Source: Bradyrhizobium guangxiense | GTDB taxonomy: Bacteria > Pseudomonadota > Alphaproteobacteria > Rhizobiales > Xanthobacteraceae | DNA: 64,000 bases | Reading direction: 5' to 3' | Assembly: GCF_004114915.1 (NCBI RefSeq) | Contig: NZ_CP022219.1 | Span: forward strand, 248,001-312,000 | In this document: piece by piece, positions 1 to 8,619 of the stretch | How the letters are laid out: each line of letters opens with the position of its first letter | Numbering within the stretch: the first letter of the stretch is position 1 | Made by a program: the position numbers and the translations under genes | Notes under the pieces: model-generated | What the model was told of the DNA's origin: nothing | Database searches by the model: none | What the model saw: the letters and a program-made list of their open reading frames with translations, nothing else

Positions 1-433
1 GGCCCTCCGCGGTGCCGTCGGGAAAGCGCTTCTTCAGGATGCGCTCGTAATTGGCGTGGCGGTCGCGATGGTGCTCCAGGCGCGCCATCAGGTCGGTGCG
101 CAGCGGCTCGATGTCGATGCTGTCGAGGGCATGGAGGCGGACCAGGAGGTCGTCCTTGGTCGAGGCCGGCGTGCTTGGTCGCGCGGCCCAGTGCCGCAGT
201 GCTGTTCGCCCCTCCGGAGTGAGCGTATAAACCAGCTTGTTGGGCTTGCCTGATTGCACGACTTCGCGGCCCTGGATGTGGCCGCGGTCGCGCAGCTTGG
301 AGAGCTCGCGGTAGATCTGCTGGTGGTCGGCCTTCCAGAAGAAGCCGATCGAGGAGTCGAACGTCTTGGCGAGCTCGTAGCCCGTCATCGGACGTTCCGT
401 CAGGCATGCGAGGATTGCGTCGCCCAGGGCCAT
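1..433 (-). CDS. PadR-family transcriptional regulator (3' end outside window)
   Basis: The start is an ATG at 433 reading leftwards and the frame is still open at position 1, so about 144 N-terminal residues are visible. The protein starts MALGDAILACLTERPMTGYE, followed by a winged-helix segment with the PadR hallmark FFWKADHQQIYRELSKLRDRG and a basic wing ending YTLTPEGR. The C-terminal part (PadR C-terminal helical dimerisation region) has begun when the window ends. PadR proteins are usually repressors of a divergent or adjacent gene. The divergent NTF2-like gene and the two palindromes at 476-510 fit autoregulation plus control of that neighbour (inference). The ligand is unknown. Confidence 0.9.
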   Translation of the reverse strand, partial: MALGDAILACLTERPMTGYELAKTFDSSIGFFWKADHQQIYRELSKLRDRGHIQGREVVQSGKPNKLVYTLTPEGRTALRHWAARPSTPASTKDDLLVRLHALDSIDIEPLRTDLMARLEHHRDRHANYERILKKRFPDGTAEG

Positions 434-475
434 GACCGGCCTCCTTCTTCGACCTCGACCAACTCGCTTGACTTT

Positions 476-510
476 ATGCGCATTAGCGCATATGCGTCAA
501 TGTGCATATG
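476..510. promoter_or_regulatory. Double palindrome in PadR promoter, likely operator
   Basis: Two overlapping inverted repeats lie 43 bp upstream of the padR-like ATG. One is ATGCGC-ATTA-GCGCAT (476-491). The other is CATATGC, 8 bp, GCATATG (489-510). The spacing resembles PadR-family ATGY-n8-RCAT sites. Their role as operator is inferred. Confidence 0.55.
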
Positions 511-630
511 AGGCATGCGGGCACGGGCCCAAGATCCGACCCGAAAAACCCAGCGGCATCAATCAGCACGCTACTGTGCATGGGGTTGTTTTCGCGTTTT
601 TTGTCCAGGCCTTAAGGGAGGCAGCTGAGA

Positions 631-1014
631 ATGACCGGCCTCGATTCCTGGTACGCCTACATGAAGTCCCACGACCGCACCGCGCTCTGGGACCTGCTGC
701 ATCCCGATGCCGTGTTCGAAAGCCCGGTCGTGCATTCGCCGCAGCGTGGGCGCGACATCACCTTTAAATACCTTTCCAGCGCCGAGAAGGTGCTCGGTGG
801 CCCCGGCTTCACCTATGTCGGTGAATGGCGCAGCGACAATGGCGCCGTGCTCGAATTCAAGACCATGATCGACGGCATCGAGATCAACGGTGTCGACATC
901 ATCACCTTCGACGGCGAGGGACGCATCACGCATTTCAAGGTGATGGTGCGTCCGCTCAAGGCGATCAACATGTTGCACCGCCTGATGGCGGAGCGGCTGG
1001 CCGCCCAATCATGA
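631..1014 (+). CDS. NTF2-like/SnoaL-like protein
   Basis: A 127-residue protein preceded by a GGGAGG ribosome site at about 616-621. It has the small alpha+beta cone layout of the NTF2/SnoaL superfamily: an N-terminal helix with WYAYMKSHDRTALWDLLHPDAVFESP, a middle strand region (RGRDITFKYL) and C-terminal strands GAVLEFKTMIDGIEINGVDIITF. Such proteins are ligand-binding or isomerase-type folds of very varied function, so no reaction can be assigned. It diverges from the PadR gene across a palindrome-rich spacer and is followed after about 100 bp by the beta-oxidation genes. PadR control is an inference. Confidence 0.85.
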   Translation: MTGLDSWYAYMKSHDRTALWDLLHPDAVFESPVVHSPQRGRDITFKYLSSAEKVLGGPGFTYVGEWRSDNGAVLEFKTMIDGIEINGVDIITFDGEGRITHFKVMVRPLKAINMLHRLMAERLAAQS

Positions 1015-1116
1015 CACTGCCCAGAGGTTGCAGAACCCGCTAGACTCGCGGGCAAGGCTGCGCCGCGGGACTCACGCGAACATCACCGTTTCAAAGCCCA
1101 TTGCCGGGAGAACCCC

Positions 1117-2907
1117 ATGCCGATCTACAAAGCCCCCGTCGAAGACGTGAACTTCCTGCTCAACGACGTCTTCCAGATCGACCGCTACGACAACCTCGCC
1201 GGCTTCTCCGATGCCTCGAGCGACGTGCGCGATGCCATTCTCGGCGAAGCCGCCAAGCTCGCCGAGGAGGTGCTGCAGCCGCTCAATCGCGTCGGCGACC
1301 TCGAAGGCTGCAAGCGCGCCGACGACGGCAGCGTCACCACGCCGAAGGGTTTCAAGGAGGCCTTCAAGCAGGTCGCCGACGGCGGCTGGCTCGGTCTCTC
1401 CGCGCCGCAGGAGTTCGGCGGCCAGGGCCTGCCGGTGACGCTCTCGCAAGCCGTCAACGAATTCCAGATCTCCGCCAACATGGCGTTCTCGATGTATGGC
1501 GGCCTCACCATGGGCGCGACCGCGGCGCTGCTGGTACACGGCACCCCCGAGCAGAAGAAGACCTATGTGCCGAAGATGGTGGCGGGCGAATGGACCGGCA
1601 CCATGAACCTGACCGAGCCGCATTGCGGCACCGACCTCGGTATGCTCCGCACCAAGGCGGTGCGCCAGGCTGACGGCAGCTTCAAGATCACGGGCACCAA
1701 GATCTTCATCTCGGCCGGCGAGCATGACCTCGCCGACAACATCATCCATCTCGTGCTGGCCCGCATCGAGGGCGCGCCCGCCGGCATCAAGGGCGTGTCG
1801 CTGTTCGTGGTGCCGAAGTTCCTGGTCAACGCCGACGGTTCGGTGGGGCAGCGCAACGGCGTCGTCTGCGGCTCGATCGAGCACAAGATGGGCATCCACG
1901 GCAATTCGACCTGCGTGATGAACTACGACAACGCCACCGGCTGGCTGATCGGCGAAGAGAACAAGGGCATGCAGGGCATGTTCGTGATGATGAACGAGGC
2001 CCGGCTCGGCGTCGCCGTGCAGGGCCTCGCGCAGTCCGAGGTCGCCTATCAGAACGCGGTCGCCTATGCCCGCGAGCGCATCCAGGGCCGCGCGCTCACC
2101 GGCGCAAAGGCGCCGGACAAGCAGGCCGATCCGATCATCGTGCACCCCGACGTGCGCCGCACGCTGCTCTCGATCCGCGCCTTCAACGAGGCCGCGCGCG
2201 CCTTCGTGATGTGGACCGCGCTGAAGAGCGACGTCGCCCACCGCTCCGAGGACCCGAAGGACCGCCAGGCCGCCGACGACCACATGGGCCTGATGACGCC
2301 GGTGCTGAAGGGCTTCCTCACCGATTACGGCTTCGCCAACGCGGTGCAGGCGCAGCAGATGTATGGCGGCCACGGCTACATCGCCGAGCAGGGCATGGAG
2401 CAGTTCGTGCGCGATGCGCGCATCGCCATGATCTACGAAGGCGCCAACGGCATCCAGGCGCTCGACCTCGTCGGCCGCAAGCTGCCGCGCGACGGTGGCC
2501 GCGCCATCATGGCCTTCTTCGGCGAGGTCATGGCCTTCGCCAAGGAGAACGGCGGCAACGAGGCGCTGAAGCCCTTCATCACCCCGCTCTCGACCTCGCT
2601 CGGCCATCTGCAGCAGGCCACGACCTGGCTGATGCAGAACGCGATGGCGAAGCCTGACAATGCGGGTGCTGCCGCAACCGATTACCTGCATCTGTTCGGC
2701 TTCGTCGCGCTCGGCTACATGTGGGCCAAGATGGCGAAGGTGACGCAGGCGAAGATTGCCGAGAGCGGGGCCACGCCCTATCTCTCGACCAAGCTCGTCA
2801 CCGGCCGTTTCTTCATGGAGCGGATGCTGCCGGAGACGGCCGCCAATCTCGCGCGCATCCAGGCCGGCTGCGCCACCATCATGGAATTGCCGGCGGAAGC
2901 GTTCTGA
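1117..2907 (+). CDS. Acyl-CoA dehydrogenase (long DmdC/FadE-like form)
   Basis: A 596-residue flavoprotein expected to introduce the trans-2 double bond in acyl-CoA. The length, about 200 residues more than classical 380-residue dehydrogenases, and the C-terminal extension place it with the long subfamily that includes DmdC and other ~600-aa enzymes. Visible motifs are MNLTEPHCGTDLG (flavin-binding middle domain), GGHGYIAEQGMEQFVRDARIAMIYEGANG with the probable catalytic base Glu441, and a final C-terminal domain (ATTWLMQNAMAKPDNAGAAA). A GGGAG ribosome site precedes the ATG. It leads a three-gene operon with a thiolase and a bifunctional hydratase/dehydrogenase, so a role in fatty-acid or related acyl-CoA degradation is well supported. 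The chain-length preference is unknown. Confidence 0.95.
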   Translation: MPIYKAPVEDVNFLLNDVFQIDRYDNLAGFSDASSDVRDAILGEAAKLAEEVLQPLNRVGDLEGCKRADDGSVTTPKGFKEAFKQVADGGWLGLSAPQEFGGQGLPVTLSQAVNEFQISANMAFSMYGGLTMGATAALLVHGTPEQKKTYVPKMVAGEWTGTMNLTEPHCGTDLGMLRTKAVRQADGSFKITGTKIFISAGEHDLADNIIHLVLARIEGAPAGIKGVSLFVVPKFLVNADGSVGQRNGVVCGSIEHKMGIHGNSTCVMNYDNATGWLIGEENKGMQGMFVMMNEARLGVAVQGLAQSEVAYQNAVAYARERIQGRALTGAKAPDKQADPIIVHPDVRRTLLSIRAFNEAARAFVMWTALKSDVAHRSEDPKDRQAADDHMGLMTPVLKGFLTDYGFANAVQAQQMYGGHGYIAEQGMEQFVRDARIAMIYEGANGIQALDLVGRKLPRDGGRAIMAFFGEVMAFAKENGGNEALKPFITPLSTSLGHLQQATTWLMQNAMAKPDNAGAAATDYLHLFGFVALGYMWAKMAKVTQAKIAESGATPYLSTKLVTGRFFMERMLPETAANLARIQAGCATIMELPAEAF

Positions 2908-2962
2908 GCCTGCTTCCGCTGCCTGCTCCCAATCGTATCGAACATCACATCAGGAGGGCGTC

Positions 2963-4171
2963 ATGCCTGAGGCATTCATCTACGACCACGTTCGCACCCC
3001 GCGCGGCCGCGGCAAGCCGGACGGCGCGCTGCACGAAGTCACCGCGCTCGCGCTCGCGACCGTGCCGCTGAAGGCGCTGAAGGACCGCAACAACCTTCCC
3101 GAAGATTCCGTCGATGACGTCGTGCTCGGCGTGGTCGATCCGGTCGGCGAAGCCGGCTCCGACATCGCGCGCTTCGCTGCGCTGAAGGCCGGCCTCGGCG
3201 AGGCCGTGCCCGGCGTGCAGATCAGCCGCTTCTGCGCGTCCGGCCTCGATGCCGTGAACTTTGCCGCCGCACAGATCATGAGCGGCCAGCATGAATTGGT
3301 GATCGGCGGCGGCGCCGAATCGATGAGCCGCGTCGGCATCGGCGCCTCCGGCGGCGCCTGGCCGGTGGACCCCTCGATCGCAGTGCCGGCCTATTTCATG
3401 CCGCAGGGTGTGTCGGCGGACCTGATCGCGACCAAATACGGTTTCTCGCGCGACGACGTCGACGGCTACGCGGTGCAGAGCCAGCAGCGCGCCGGCAAGG
3501 CCTGGGACGAGGGCCGCTTCAACAAGTCGGTGGTGCCGGTAAAGGACATCAACGGCCTCACCATTCTCGCCAAGGACGAGCACATGCGTCCCTCGACGAC
3601 GATGCAGTCGCTGGCGCAGTTGCAGCCGTCGTTCACGATGATGGCGCAGATGGGCGGCTTCGACGGCGTCGCGATTCAGTCCCATCCGGAGATCGAGCGC
3701 GTCAACTACGTGCACCATGCCGGCAATTCCTCGGGTATCGTCGACGGCGCCGGCGCCGTGCTCCTCGGCAGCAAGGAGGCGGGCGCGAAGTATGGGATGA
3801 AGCCGCGCGCAAAAATCCGCGCGTTCGCGAACATCGGCTCGGAGCCGGCGATGATGCTGACCGGTCCGGTCGACGTCACCGAAAAACTGTTCGCGCGTTC
3901 CGGCATGAAGAAGTCGGACATCGACCTGTTCGAGCTCAACGAGGCCTTCGCCTCCGTCGTGCTGCGCTACATCCAGGCCTTCGACATCGACAATGCCAAG
4001 ATCAACGTCAATGGCGGCGCCATCGCGCTCGGCCATCCGCTCGGGGCGACCGGTGCGATGATCCTCGGCACCGTGCTCGACGAGCTCGAGCGCACCAACA
4101 AGTCCACCGCCCTCGTCACGCTGTGCATCGGCGGCGGCATGGGCACTGCGACCATCATCGAGCGCGTCTAA
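2963..4171 (+). CDS. Acetyl-CoA C-acyltransferase (thiolase)
   Basis: A 402-residue thiolase with a strong AGGAGGG site at 2952-2958 deciding the ATG at 2963. The catalytic triad is visible: the acyl-accepting cysteine in [13 protein letters not shown] (Cys91), the histidine in [15 protein letters not shown], and the C-terminal cysteine in [15 protein letters not shown] ([10 protein letters not shown]) is also present. It lies between the acyl-CoA dehydrogenase and the bifunctional FadB/J-type protein with short gaps, and so is expected to carry out the last, thiolytic step of the spiral in the cytoplasm. Biosynthetic PhaA-type activity is less likely given the neighbours. Confidence 0.95.
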   Translation: MPEAFIYDHVRTPRGRGKPDGALHEVTALALATVPLKALKDRNNLPEDSVDDVVLGVVDPVGEAGSDIARFAALKAGLGEAVPGVQISRFCASGLDAVNFAAAQIMSGQHELVIGGGAESMSRVGIGASGGAWPVDPSIAVPAYFMPQGVSADLIATKYGFSRDDVDGYAVQSQQRAGKAWDEGRFNKSVVPVKDINGLTILAKDEHMRPSTTMQSLAQLQPSFTMMAQMGGFDGVAIQSHPEIERVNYVHHAGNSSGIVDGAGAVLLGSKEAGAKYGMKPRAKIRAFANIGSEPAMMLTGPVDVTEKLFARSGMKKSDIDLFELNEAFASVVLRYIQAFDIDNAKINVNGGAIALGHPLGATGAMILGTVLDELERTNKSTALVTLCIGGGMGTATIIERV

Positions 4172-4189
4172 GGGTAGGGAGCAACCAAC

Positions 4190-6403
4190 ATGTCGTACAA
4201 GAACTTCAAGGTTGAGACCGATTCCGACGGCATCGCGCTCGTCACCTGGGACATCCCGGGCCGTTCGATGAACGTGCTCGACGAGACCTCGACCAACGAG
4301 CTCGAGGCGATCGTCAAGGCGACCACGGCGGACGCCGCCGTGAAGGGCGTCGTCATCACCTCGGCCAAGGACGCGTTCTGCGCCGGCGCCGACCTCTCCA
4401 TGCTCGAAGGCATGAACCAGGCCTATGCCAAGGTCTTCAAGGAGCAGGGCGAGACCGCAGCGAACCAGATGCTGTTCGACCAGAGCCGCCGCTTCTCTTT
4501 AGTGCTGCGCTCGATCGAAACCTCAGGCAAGCCGTGGGCGGCCGCGATCAACGGCCTTGCGCTCGGCGGCGGTTTCGAGATCACGCTGTGCTGCCACTAT
4601 CGCGTGGCGGCGGAGAATCCCAAGACGCGGCTCGGCCTGCCCGAGGTCAAGGTCGGCCTGTTCCCCGGCGCCGGCGGCACGCAGCGCGTGCCGCGCCTGG
4701 TGCCGCCGCAGGACGCCATGACGATCCTGCTCAAGGGCGATCCGGTCACGGTCGACAAGGCCAAGGCGCTGAATCTGATCCACGCAATCGTGCCCGCCGC
4801 CGACCTCATCAAGGCTGCAAAGGACTGGATCAAGGGCGGCGGCAAGGCGATCGCGCCCTGGGACGAGAAAGGCTTCAAGTTGCCTGGGGGCCCGGTGTTC
4901 TCCAAGGCCGGCATGATGATGTTCCCGGCCGGCAACGCGATCTATCGCCGCGAGACCTACGACAACTATCCGGCCGCGCGCGCGATCATGAGCTGCGTCT
5001 ATGAAGGCCTGCAGCTGCCGATCGACGCCGCGCTTCGCGTCGAATCGCGCTACTTCACCTCGGTGCTGCGGTCGAAGGAAGCAGCCGCGATGATCCGCAG
5101 TCTGTTCCTGTCGATGCAGGAGCTCAACAAGGGTGCGCGCCGGCCGAAGGACGTGCCGCCGACCAAGGTGAAGAAGATCGCCGTGATCGGCGCCGGCTTC
5201 ATGGGCGCCAGCGTCGGCTACGTTTCGGCTCCTGCCGGCCTCGACGTCGTCCTGATCGATCGCGACCAGGAGAGCGCCGACAAGGGCAAGGCGCATGCGC
5301 AGAAGGTGATCGAGGAGCAGATCAAGAAGGGCCGCGCCAACCCTGCCGATGCCGAAGCGTTGCTCGGGCGCATCACGGCCACCGCCGACTATGCCGCGCT
5401 GAAGGACGTCGACCTCGTCATCGAGGCGGTGTTCGAGGACCGCAAGGTCAAGGCCGAGACCTTCGCCAAGGCGCAGGAATATCTGAAGCCCGACGTGATC
5501 TTCGCGTCCAACACCTCGACGCTGCCGATCACCTCGCTGGCCGAGAGCTTCAGGGACCAGGGCAAGTTCGTCGGCATCCACTTCTTCTCGCCGGTCGAGA
5601 AGATGATGCTGGTCGAGATCATCCTCGGCAAGAACACCGGCGACGTCGCGCTCGCGACCGCGCTCGACTACGTCCGGCAGATCGGCAAGACGCCGATCGT
5701 GGTCAACGACTCCAGAGGCTTCTTCGCCAATCGCTGCGTCGGCCGCTATGTCGCCGAAGGCAACGAGATGTTCCTCGAAGGCGTGCCGCCGGCGATGATC
5801 GAGAACTGCGCCAAGATGGCCGGCATGCCGGTCGGCCCGCTCTCGCTGTCGGACGAGGTCGCGCTCGATCTTGGTCTGAAGATCATGAAGGCGACCGAAG
5901 CCGATCTCGGCCCCAACGCCATCAATCCCGATCAGAAGAAGCTGATGGTTGAGCTGGTCGAGAAGCAGGGCCGTCTCGGCCGCAAGAACAGCAAAGGCTT
6001 CTACGACTATCCCGAGAAGGGCAAGGGCCAGAAGAGCCTGTGGCCGGGCCTCTCGGCCTTGCAGCCGAAGCAGCTCGACCCCGACACGCTCGACGTCGAG
6101 GAGCTGAAGCAGCGCTTCCTGGTGGTGCAGGCGGTGGAAGCCGCGCGCACGGTCGAGGACCACGTCATCACCGATCCCCGCGAGGCGGATGTCGGCTCGA
6201 TCCTCGGCTTCGGCTTCGCGCCGTTCACCGGCGGCACGCTGTCCTATATCGACTTCATGGGCACGAAGAAGTTCGTCGAGCTCTGCCACAAGCTGGAAGC
6301 GAAGTACGGCTCGCGCTTCACGCCGCCGAAGCTGCTCGAGGAGATGGCGGCCAAGGGCGAAACCTTCTACGGCCGCTTCGCGCCGAAGAAGGCCGCGGCC
6401 TAG
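4190..6403 (+). CDS. Bifunctional enoyl-CoA hydratase/3-hydroxyacyl-CoA dehydrogenase (FadB/FadJ type)
   Basis: A 737-residue two-domain enzyme. The N-terminal crotonase domain shows the oxyanion-hole segments [11 protein letters not shown] and [17 protein letters not shown], plus the acidic [19 protein letters not shown]. The dehydrogenase half begins near residue 325 with the Rossmann motif [13 protein letters not shown] (about 332-344). It continues with SNTSTLPI, the catalytic-histidine motif [18 protein letters not shown] and two C-terminal 3HCDH domains. It is the third gene of the beta-oxidation operon, starting 18 bp after the thiolase stop, and is followed by a strong intrinsic terminator. 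It should hydrate and then oxidise (NAD) acyl-CoA intermediates, channelling product to the upstream thiolase. Confidence 0.95.
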   Translation: MSYKNFKVETDSDGIALVTWDIPGRSMNVLDETSTNELEAIVKATTADAAVKGVVITSAKDAFCAGADLSMLEGMNQAYAKVFKEQGETAANQMLFDQSRRFSLVLRSIETSGKPWAAAINGLALGGGFEITLCCHYRVAAENPKTRLGLPEVKVGLFPGAGGTQRVPRLVPPQDAMTILLKGDPVTVDKAKALNLIHAIVPAADLIKAAKDWIKGGGKAIAPWDEKGFKLPGGPVFSKAGMMMFPAGNAIYRRETYDNYPAARAIMSCVYEGLQLPIDAALRVESRYFTSVLRSKEAAAMIRSLFLSMQELNKGARRPKDVPPTKVKKIAVIGAGFMGASVGYVSAPAGLDVVLIDRDQESADKGKAHAQKVIEEQIKKGRANPADAEALLGRITATADYAALKDVDLVIEAVFEDRKVKAETFAKAQEYLKPDVIFASNTSTLPITSLAESFRDQGKFVGIHFFSPVEKMMLVEIILGKNTGDVALATALDYVRQIGKTPIVVNDSRGFFANRCVGRYVAEGNEMFLEGVPPAMIENCAKMAGMPVGPLSLSDEVALDLGLKIMKATEADLGPNAINPDQKKLMVELVEKQGRLGRKNSKGFYDYPEKGKGQKSLWPGLSALQPKQLDPDTLDVEELKQRFLVVQAVEAARTVEDHVITDPREADVGSILGFGFAPFTGGTLSYIDFMGTKKFVELCHKLEAKYGSRFTPPKLLEEMAAKGETFYGRFAPKKAAA

Positions 6404-6427
6404 CCATTCGGACGACCCAGAAAACAT

Positions 6428-6458
6428 AAAAGGCCGGATCGTCGATCCGGCCTTTTTT
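6428..6458 (+). terminator. Intrinsic terminator of the beta-oxidation operon
   Basis: A perfect 10-bp stem, AGGCCGGATC (6431-6440) with GATCCGGCCT (6444-6453), and a 3-nt loop, flanked by A's and followed by a T run. It sits 25 bp after the FadB/J stop. Confidence 0.9.
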
Positions 6459-6613
6459 CGTGCCGTTCAACGCATGGCGATAAGCGTCCGTTGTGGCCTG
6501 TCGCATTCGTTCATGCCCGACATCAGCGCGCGTCTGCGGCCGCGCTCACTCCGCGCTGGCACCCCTCTTGCTGATCAACTCACAAGAACAATCATTAGCA
6601 TTGAAGGTGTCCT

Positions 6614-6826
6614 GTGATGATCCGCACGATGTTTCAAGATGGCGCAGCCGGTATTGCGTTGAGACACTCTCCGCTGTTGCTGCTCGATCGTCCGTGGTCG
6701 CGCCGCAAGGTTCTCCGGCGGCGCAGAAAGATCCCCTCGTGGGCTGGCGTGGCGCTACTCGTTGTCGTCGCCGATATCGTGCTAGCCGTGCTCGCCTGGC
6801 TTGCCGTCGACGTCGTCCTGCACTGA
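6614..6826 (+). CDS. Small hypothetical membrane protein
   Basis: A 70-residue reading frame with a basic stretch (RPWSRRKVLRRRRKIP) followed by one clear hydrophobic segment, WAGVALLVVVADIVLAVLAW, near the C terminus. No strong ribosome site is visible. Its last 45 bp overlap, tail to tail, the end of the better-supported membrane protein on the other strand. No function can be proposed, and it may not be a real gene. Confidence 0.4.
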   Translation: MMIRTMFQDGAAGIALRHSPLLLLDRPWSRRKVLRRRRKIPSWAGVALLVVVADIVLAVLAWLAVDVVLH

Positions 6827-7084
6827 GAATCCACCACGCTGCATGTAGAACGCCGCCGCCACATAGGTGATCTGGCCGAACACCAGGCAGCCGACCACGA
6901 TCGGAATGCCCATCCAAAATCCGAAGCCCGCGTTCTGCAGAACGATCGCTGCCAGGATCGCGGTGACCGGCGAGACGAGCACCAGGGCCCACACCCGCAA
7001 GAAGAGCCCCGTCGTCAGTCCGGCGATTCCGCTTGCGAGAAAGAGCAGTAGTGCGGTGGTCACGATGACTTCCCAGTTCAGCAT
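6782..7084 (-). CDS. Small four-segment membrane protein
   Basis: From the ATG at 7084 the product is 100 residues: MLNWEVIVTTALLLFLASG, then hydrophobic blocks FLRVWALVLVSPVTAILAAIVL and FWMGIPIVVGCLVFGQITYVAAAFY, ending in a polar tail. That gives three to four membrane spans and no recognised domain. A GTG at 7120 would add 12 residues, but neither start has a strong ribosome site. It is unlinked to an obvious operon. The hydrophobic pattern is the main evidence that it is real. Confidence 0.6.
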   Translation of the reverse strand: MLNWEVIVTTALLLFLASGIAGLTTGLFLRVWALVLVSPVTAILAAIVLQNAGFGFWMGIPIVVGCLVFGQITYVAAAFYMQRGGFSVQDDVDGKPGEHG

Positions 7085-7229
7085 TCCGCAGCGAGGTTGA
7101 GCCAACTGGATTGTTCTCACAAGGATGGTGACGTCCGCGGACCTGACAAGGCGGAGTTATTGTTAATCCGGACAATGCTTCTAAAATTGATATCGCGGCG
7201 TTTGGAACGTTCCAGGTTCCGAAAACGAA

Positions 7230-7256
7230 GAGAGCCGGATCATCGATCCGGCTCTC
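7230..7256 (-). terminator. Terminator downstream of the GST gene
   Basis: A 12-bp perfect stem GAGAGCCGGATC / GATCCGGCTCTC with a 3-nt loop, followed on the minus strand by a T-containing tail. It lies 25 bp beyond the GST stop codon. Confidence 0.75.
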
Positions 7257-7281
7257 CAACATCGCTGTCGTGATCCGGCGC

Positions 7282-7896
7282 CTACTTCGCCTGAACCAGC
7301 CCTTCCTTCTTCAGCGCTTCCTGCACCTGCGGCCGCGCCGCGACGCGGGCCTTGTAGGCGGCAAGGTTCGGCGTGCCTGAGAGGTCGAACTTCATGCGGT
7401 CGCCCCACGTCAGCATCGTGAAGAGATAGCCGTCGGCCACCGTGAACTGCTTGCCCATGAGGTAGTCGCGTCCGGCGAGCTGACTGTCGACGTATTTCAG
7501 CTTGCCCATGATGCGATCCTTGAAGAAGGCCTTGGCTTCGTCGTTCAAGGCCGGCGCGAACAGTGGACCGAAGCTCTTGTGCAGCTCGGAGGTGAGGAAA
7601 TTCAGCCACTCCAGCAGCTTGTAGCGCTCGGAACTGTCGCGGGCCGGAGCCAGCGCTTTGTCCGAAGCCTGATCGGCGATCATCTGGACAATCACCGGGC
7701 CTTCGGTCACGATCTCGCCGCTGTCGAGGCCCAGCGCAGGGACCTGGCCCTTGGGGTTCAGCTCCAGATAATCCTCACCATTTTCGAGCTTCTTGGCCCG
7801 GATATCGACCTTGACCAGCTCATAGGGCAGGCCGGCTTCCAGGAGCGCGATGTGGGGGGAGAGCGAGCAGGCTCCGGGCGAATAGTACAGTTTCAT
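7282..7896 (-). CDS. Glutathione S-transferase (beta-like class)
   Basis: A 204-residue GST. The thioredoxin-fold N-terminal domain shows MKLYYSPGACSLSPHIALLE, with Cys10 as in bacterial beta-class enzymes, and the cis-Pro motif NPKGQVPAL. The C-terminal helical domain contains the N-capping signature GKQFTVADGYLFTMLTW. The enzyme conjugates glutathione to electrophiles or binds them, in the cytoplasm. It is transcribed divergently from a MarR-family gene across a perfect palindrome. Two genes away is glutamate-cysteine ligase, which makes the GSH precursor, so a glutathione-based detoxification unit is a reasonable inference. Confidence 0.93.
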   Translation of the reverse strand: MKLYYSPGACSLSPHIALLEAGLPYELVKVDIRAKKLENGEDYLELNPKGQVPALGLDSGEIVTEGPVIVQMIADQASDKALAPARDSSERYKLLEWLNFLTSELHKSFGPLFAPALNDEAKAFFKDRIMGKLKYVDSQLAGRDYLMGKQFTVADGYLFTMLTWGDRMKFDLSGTPNLAAYKARVAARPQVQEALKKEGLVQAK

Positions 7897-7967
7897 GGAA
7901 TTTCCTTCTCTTGGCGCTTGGTTCGGCCGAAAAAGCGATTACATGCAGTTGCTTGGAATAGTCAAGA

Positions 7968-7985
7968 TTGATGCACCTGCATCAA
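7968..7985. promoter_or_regulatory. Perfect 8-2-8 palindrome, probable MarR operator
   Basis: The sequence TTGATGCACCTGCATCAA sits between the divergent GST and MarR genes, 72 bp from one start and 38 bp from the other. The size and symmetry are typical of MarR dimer sites. The binding is inferred. Confidence 0.7.
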
Positions 7986-8022
7986 ATGAGGTAAGAGACG
8001 GGCGACAAGCTTGAGCGGGACC

Positions 8023-8520
8023 ATGAAACGCAAACCATCGACCGAGGCGACTTCCGCCTGGATCCGCCTGATGCGGGTGCAGAGCCGCGTGCTCGATTGC
8101 GTCGAGCAGGATTTGAAGAAGGCCGGCTTCCCGCCGCTGGCTTGGTATGACGCGCTGCTCGAATTGTCACGGGCGCCCTCGGGCGAGTTGCGGCCGGTGG
8201 AGCTCGAACGGCAGATGCTGATCCCGCAATATTCCACCTCGCGCCTGATCGACCGCCTGGTCGATGAAGGCCTCGCCTCGCGGCGCGAATGCAAGATCGA
8301 CAAGCGCGGCCAGTTCGTCGAAATCACGGAAGCCGGCCGCGAGTTGCAGAAGCGGATGTGGGGCGCCTATTCGGCTGCGATCGAGAAATATGTCGGTTCG
8401 AAACTGTCCGATGCGGATGCCGTCAAGCTCTGCGGTCTGCTCGACCGTCTGGGCTGCTCGTGCGGCGAGATGAAACTGCCGCCCGTCGCCAACGTCAACG
8501 AAACCTCGCCTTCGCGATGA
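8023..8520 (+). CDS. MarR-family transcriptional regulator
   Basis: A 165-residue winged-helix protein. Visible are the dimerisation helix (TSAWIRLMRVQSRVLDCVEQDL), the recognition region YSTSRLIDRLVDEGLASRREC, and the wing with the family-typical KIDKRGQFVEITEAGRELQ. I chose the ATG at 8023, after GAGCGGG, over an in-frame TTG at 8011. The C-terminus has a Cys-X-Cys (LGCSCGEMKL) that could be redox or metal sensitive, which is speculative. It diverges from GST and precedes glutamate-cysteine ligase, suggesting repression of detoxification genes until an electrophile or other ligand binds. Confidence 0.9.
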   Translation: MKRKPSTEATSAWIRLMRVQSRVLDCVEQDLKKAGFPPLAWYDALLELSRAPSGELRPVELERQMLIPQYSTSRLIDRLVDEGLASRRECKIDKRGQFVEITEAGRELQKRMWGAYSAAIEKYVGSKLSDADAVKLCGLLDRLGCSCGEMKLPPVANVNETSPSR

Positions 8521-8619
8521 TCGCGCGGCACACCAACTCGTCCGTGCGCCCGGTGGGCTCGCGGACCATCCCCGTCACCCGCGCGCATTCGATCGAAGCG
8601 CCTTTGATTAGAGTTTGAT

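Noticed and set aside
1072..2691. 539-codon minus-strand frame over the acyl-CoA dehydrogenase
   Set aside because: Antisense shadow with no recognisable domain.
4523..6427. 634-codon minus-strand frame over the FadB/J-type gene
   Set aside because: Antisense shadow, low-complexity Arg/Gly/Val/Asp composition.
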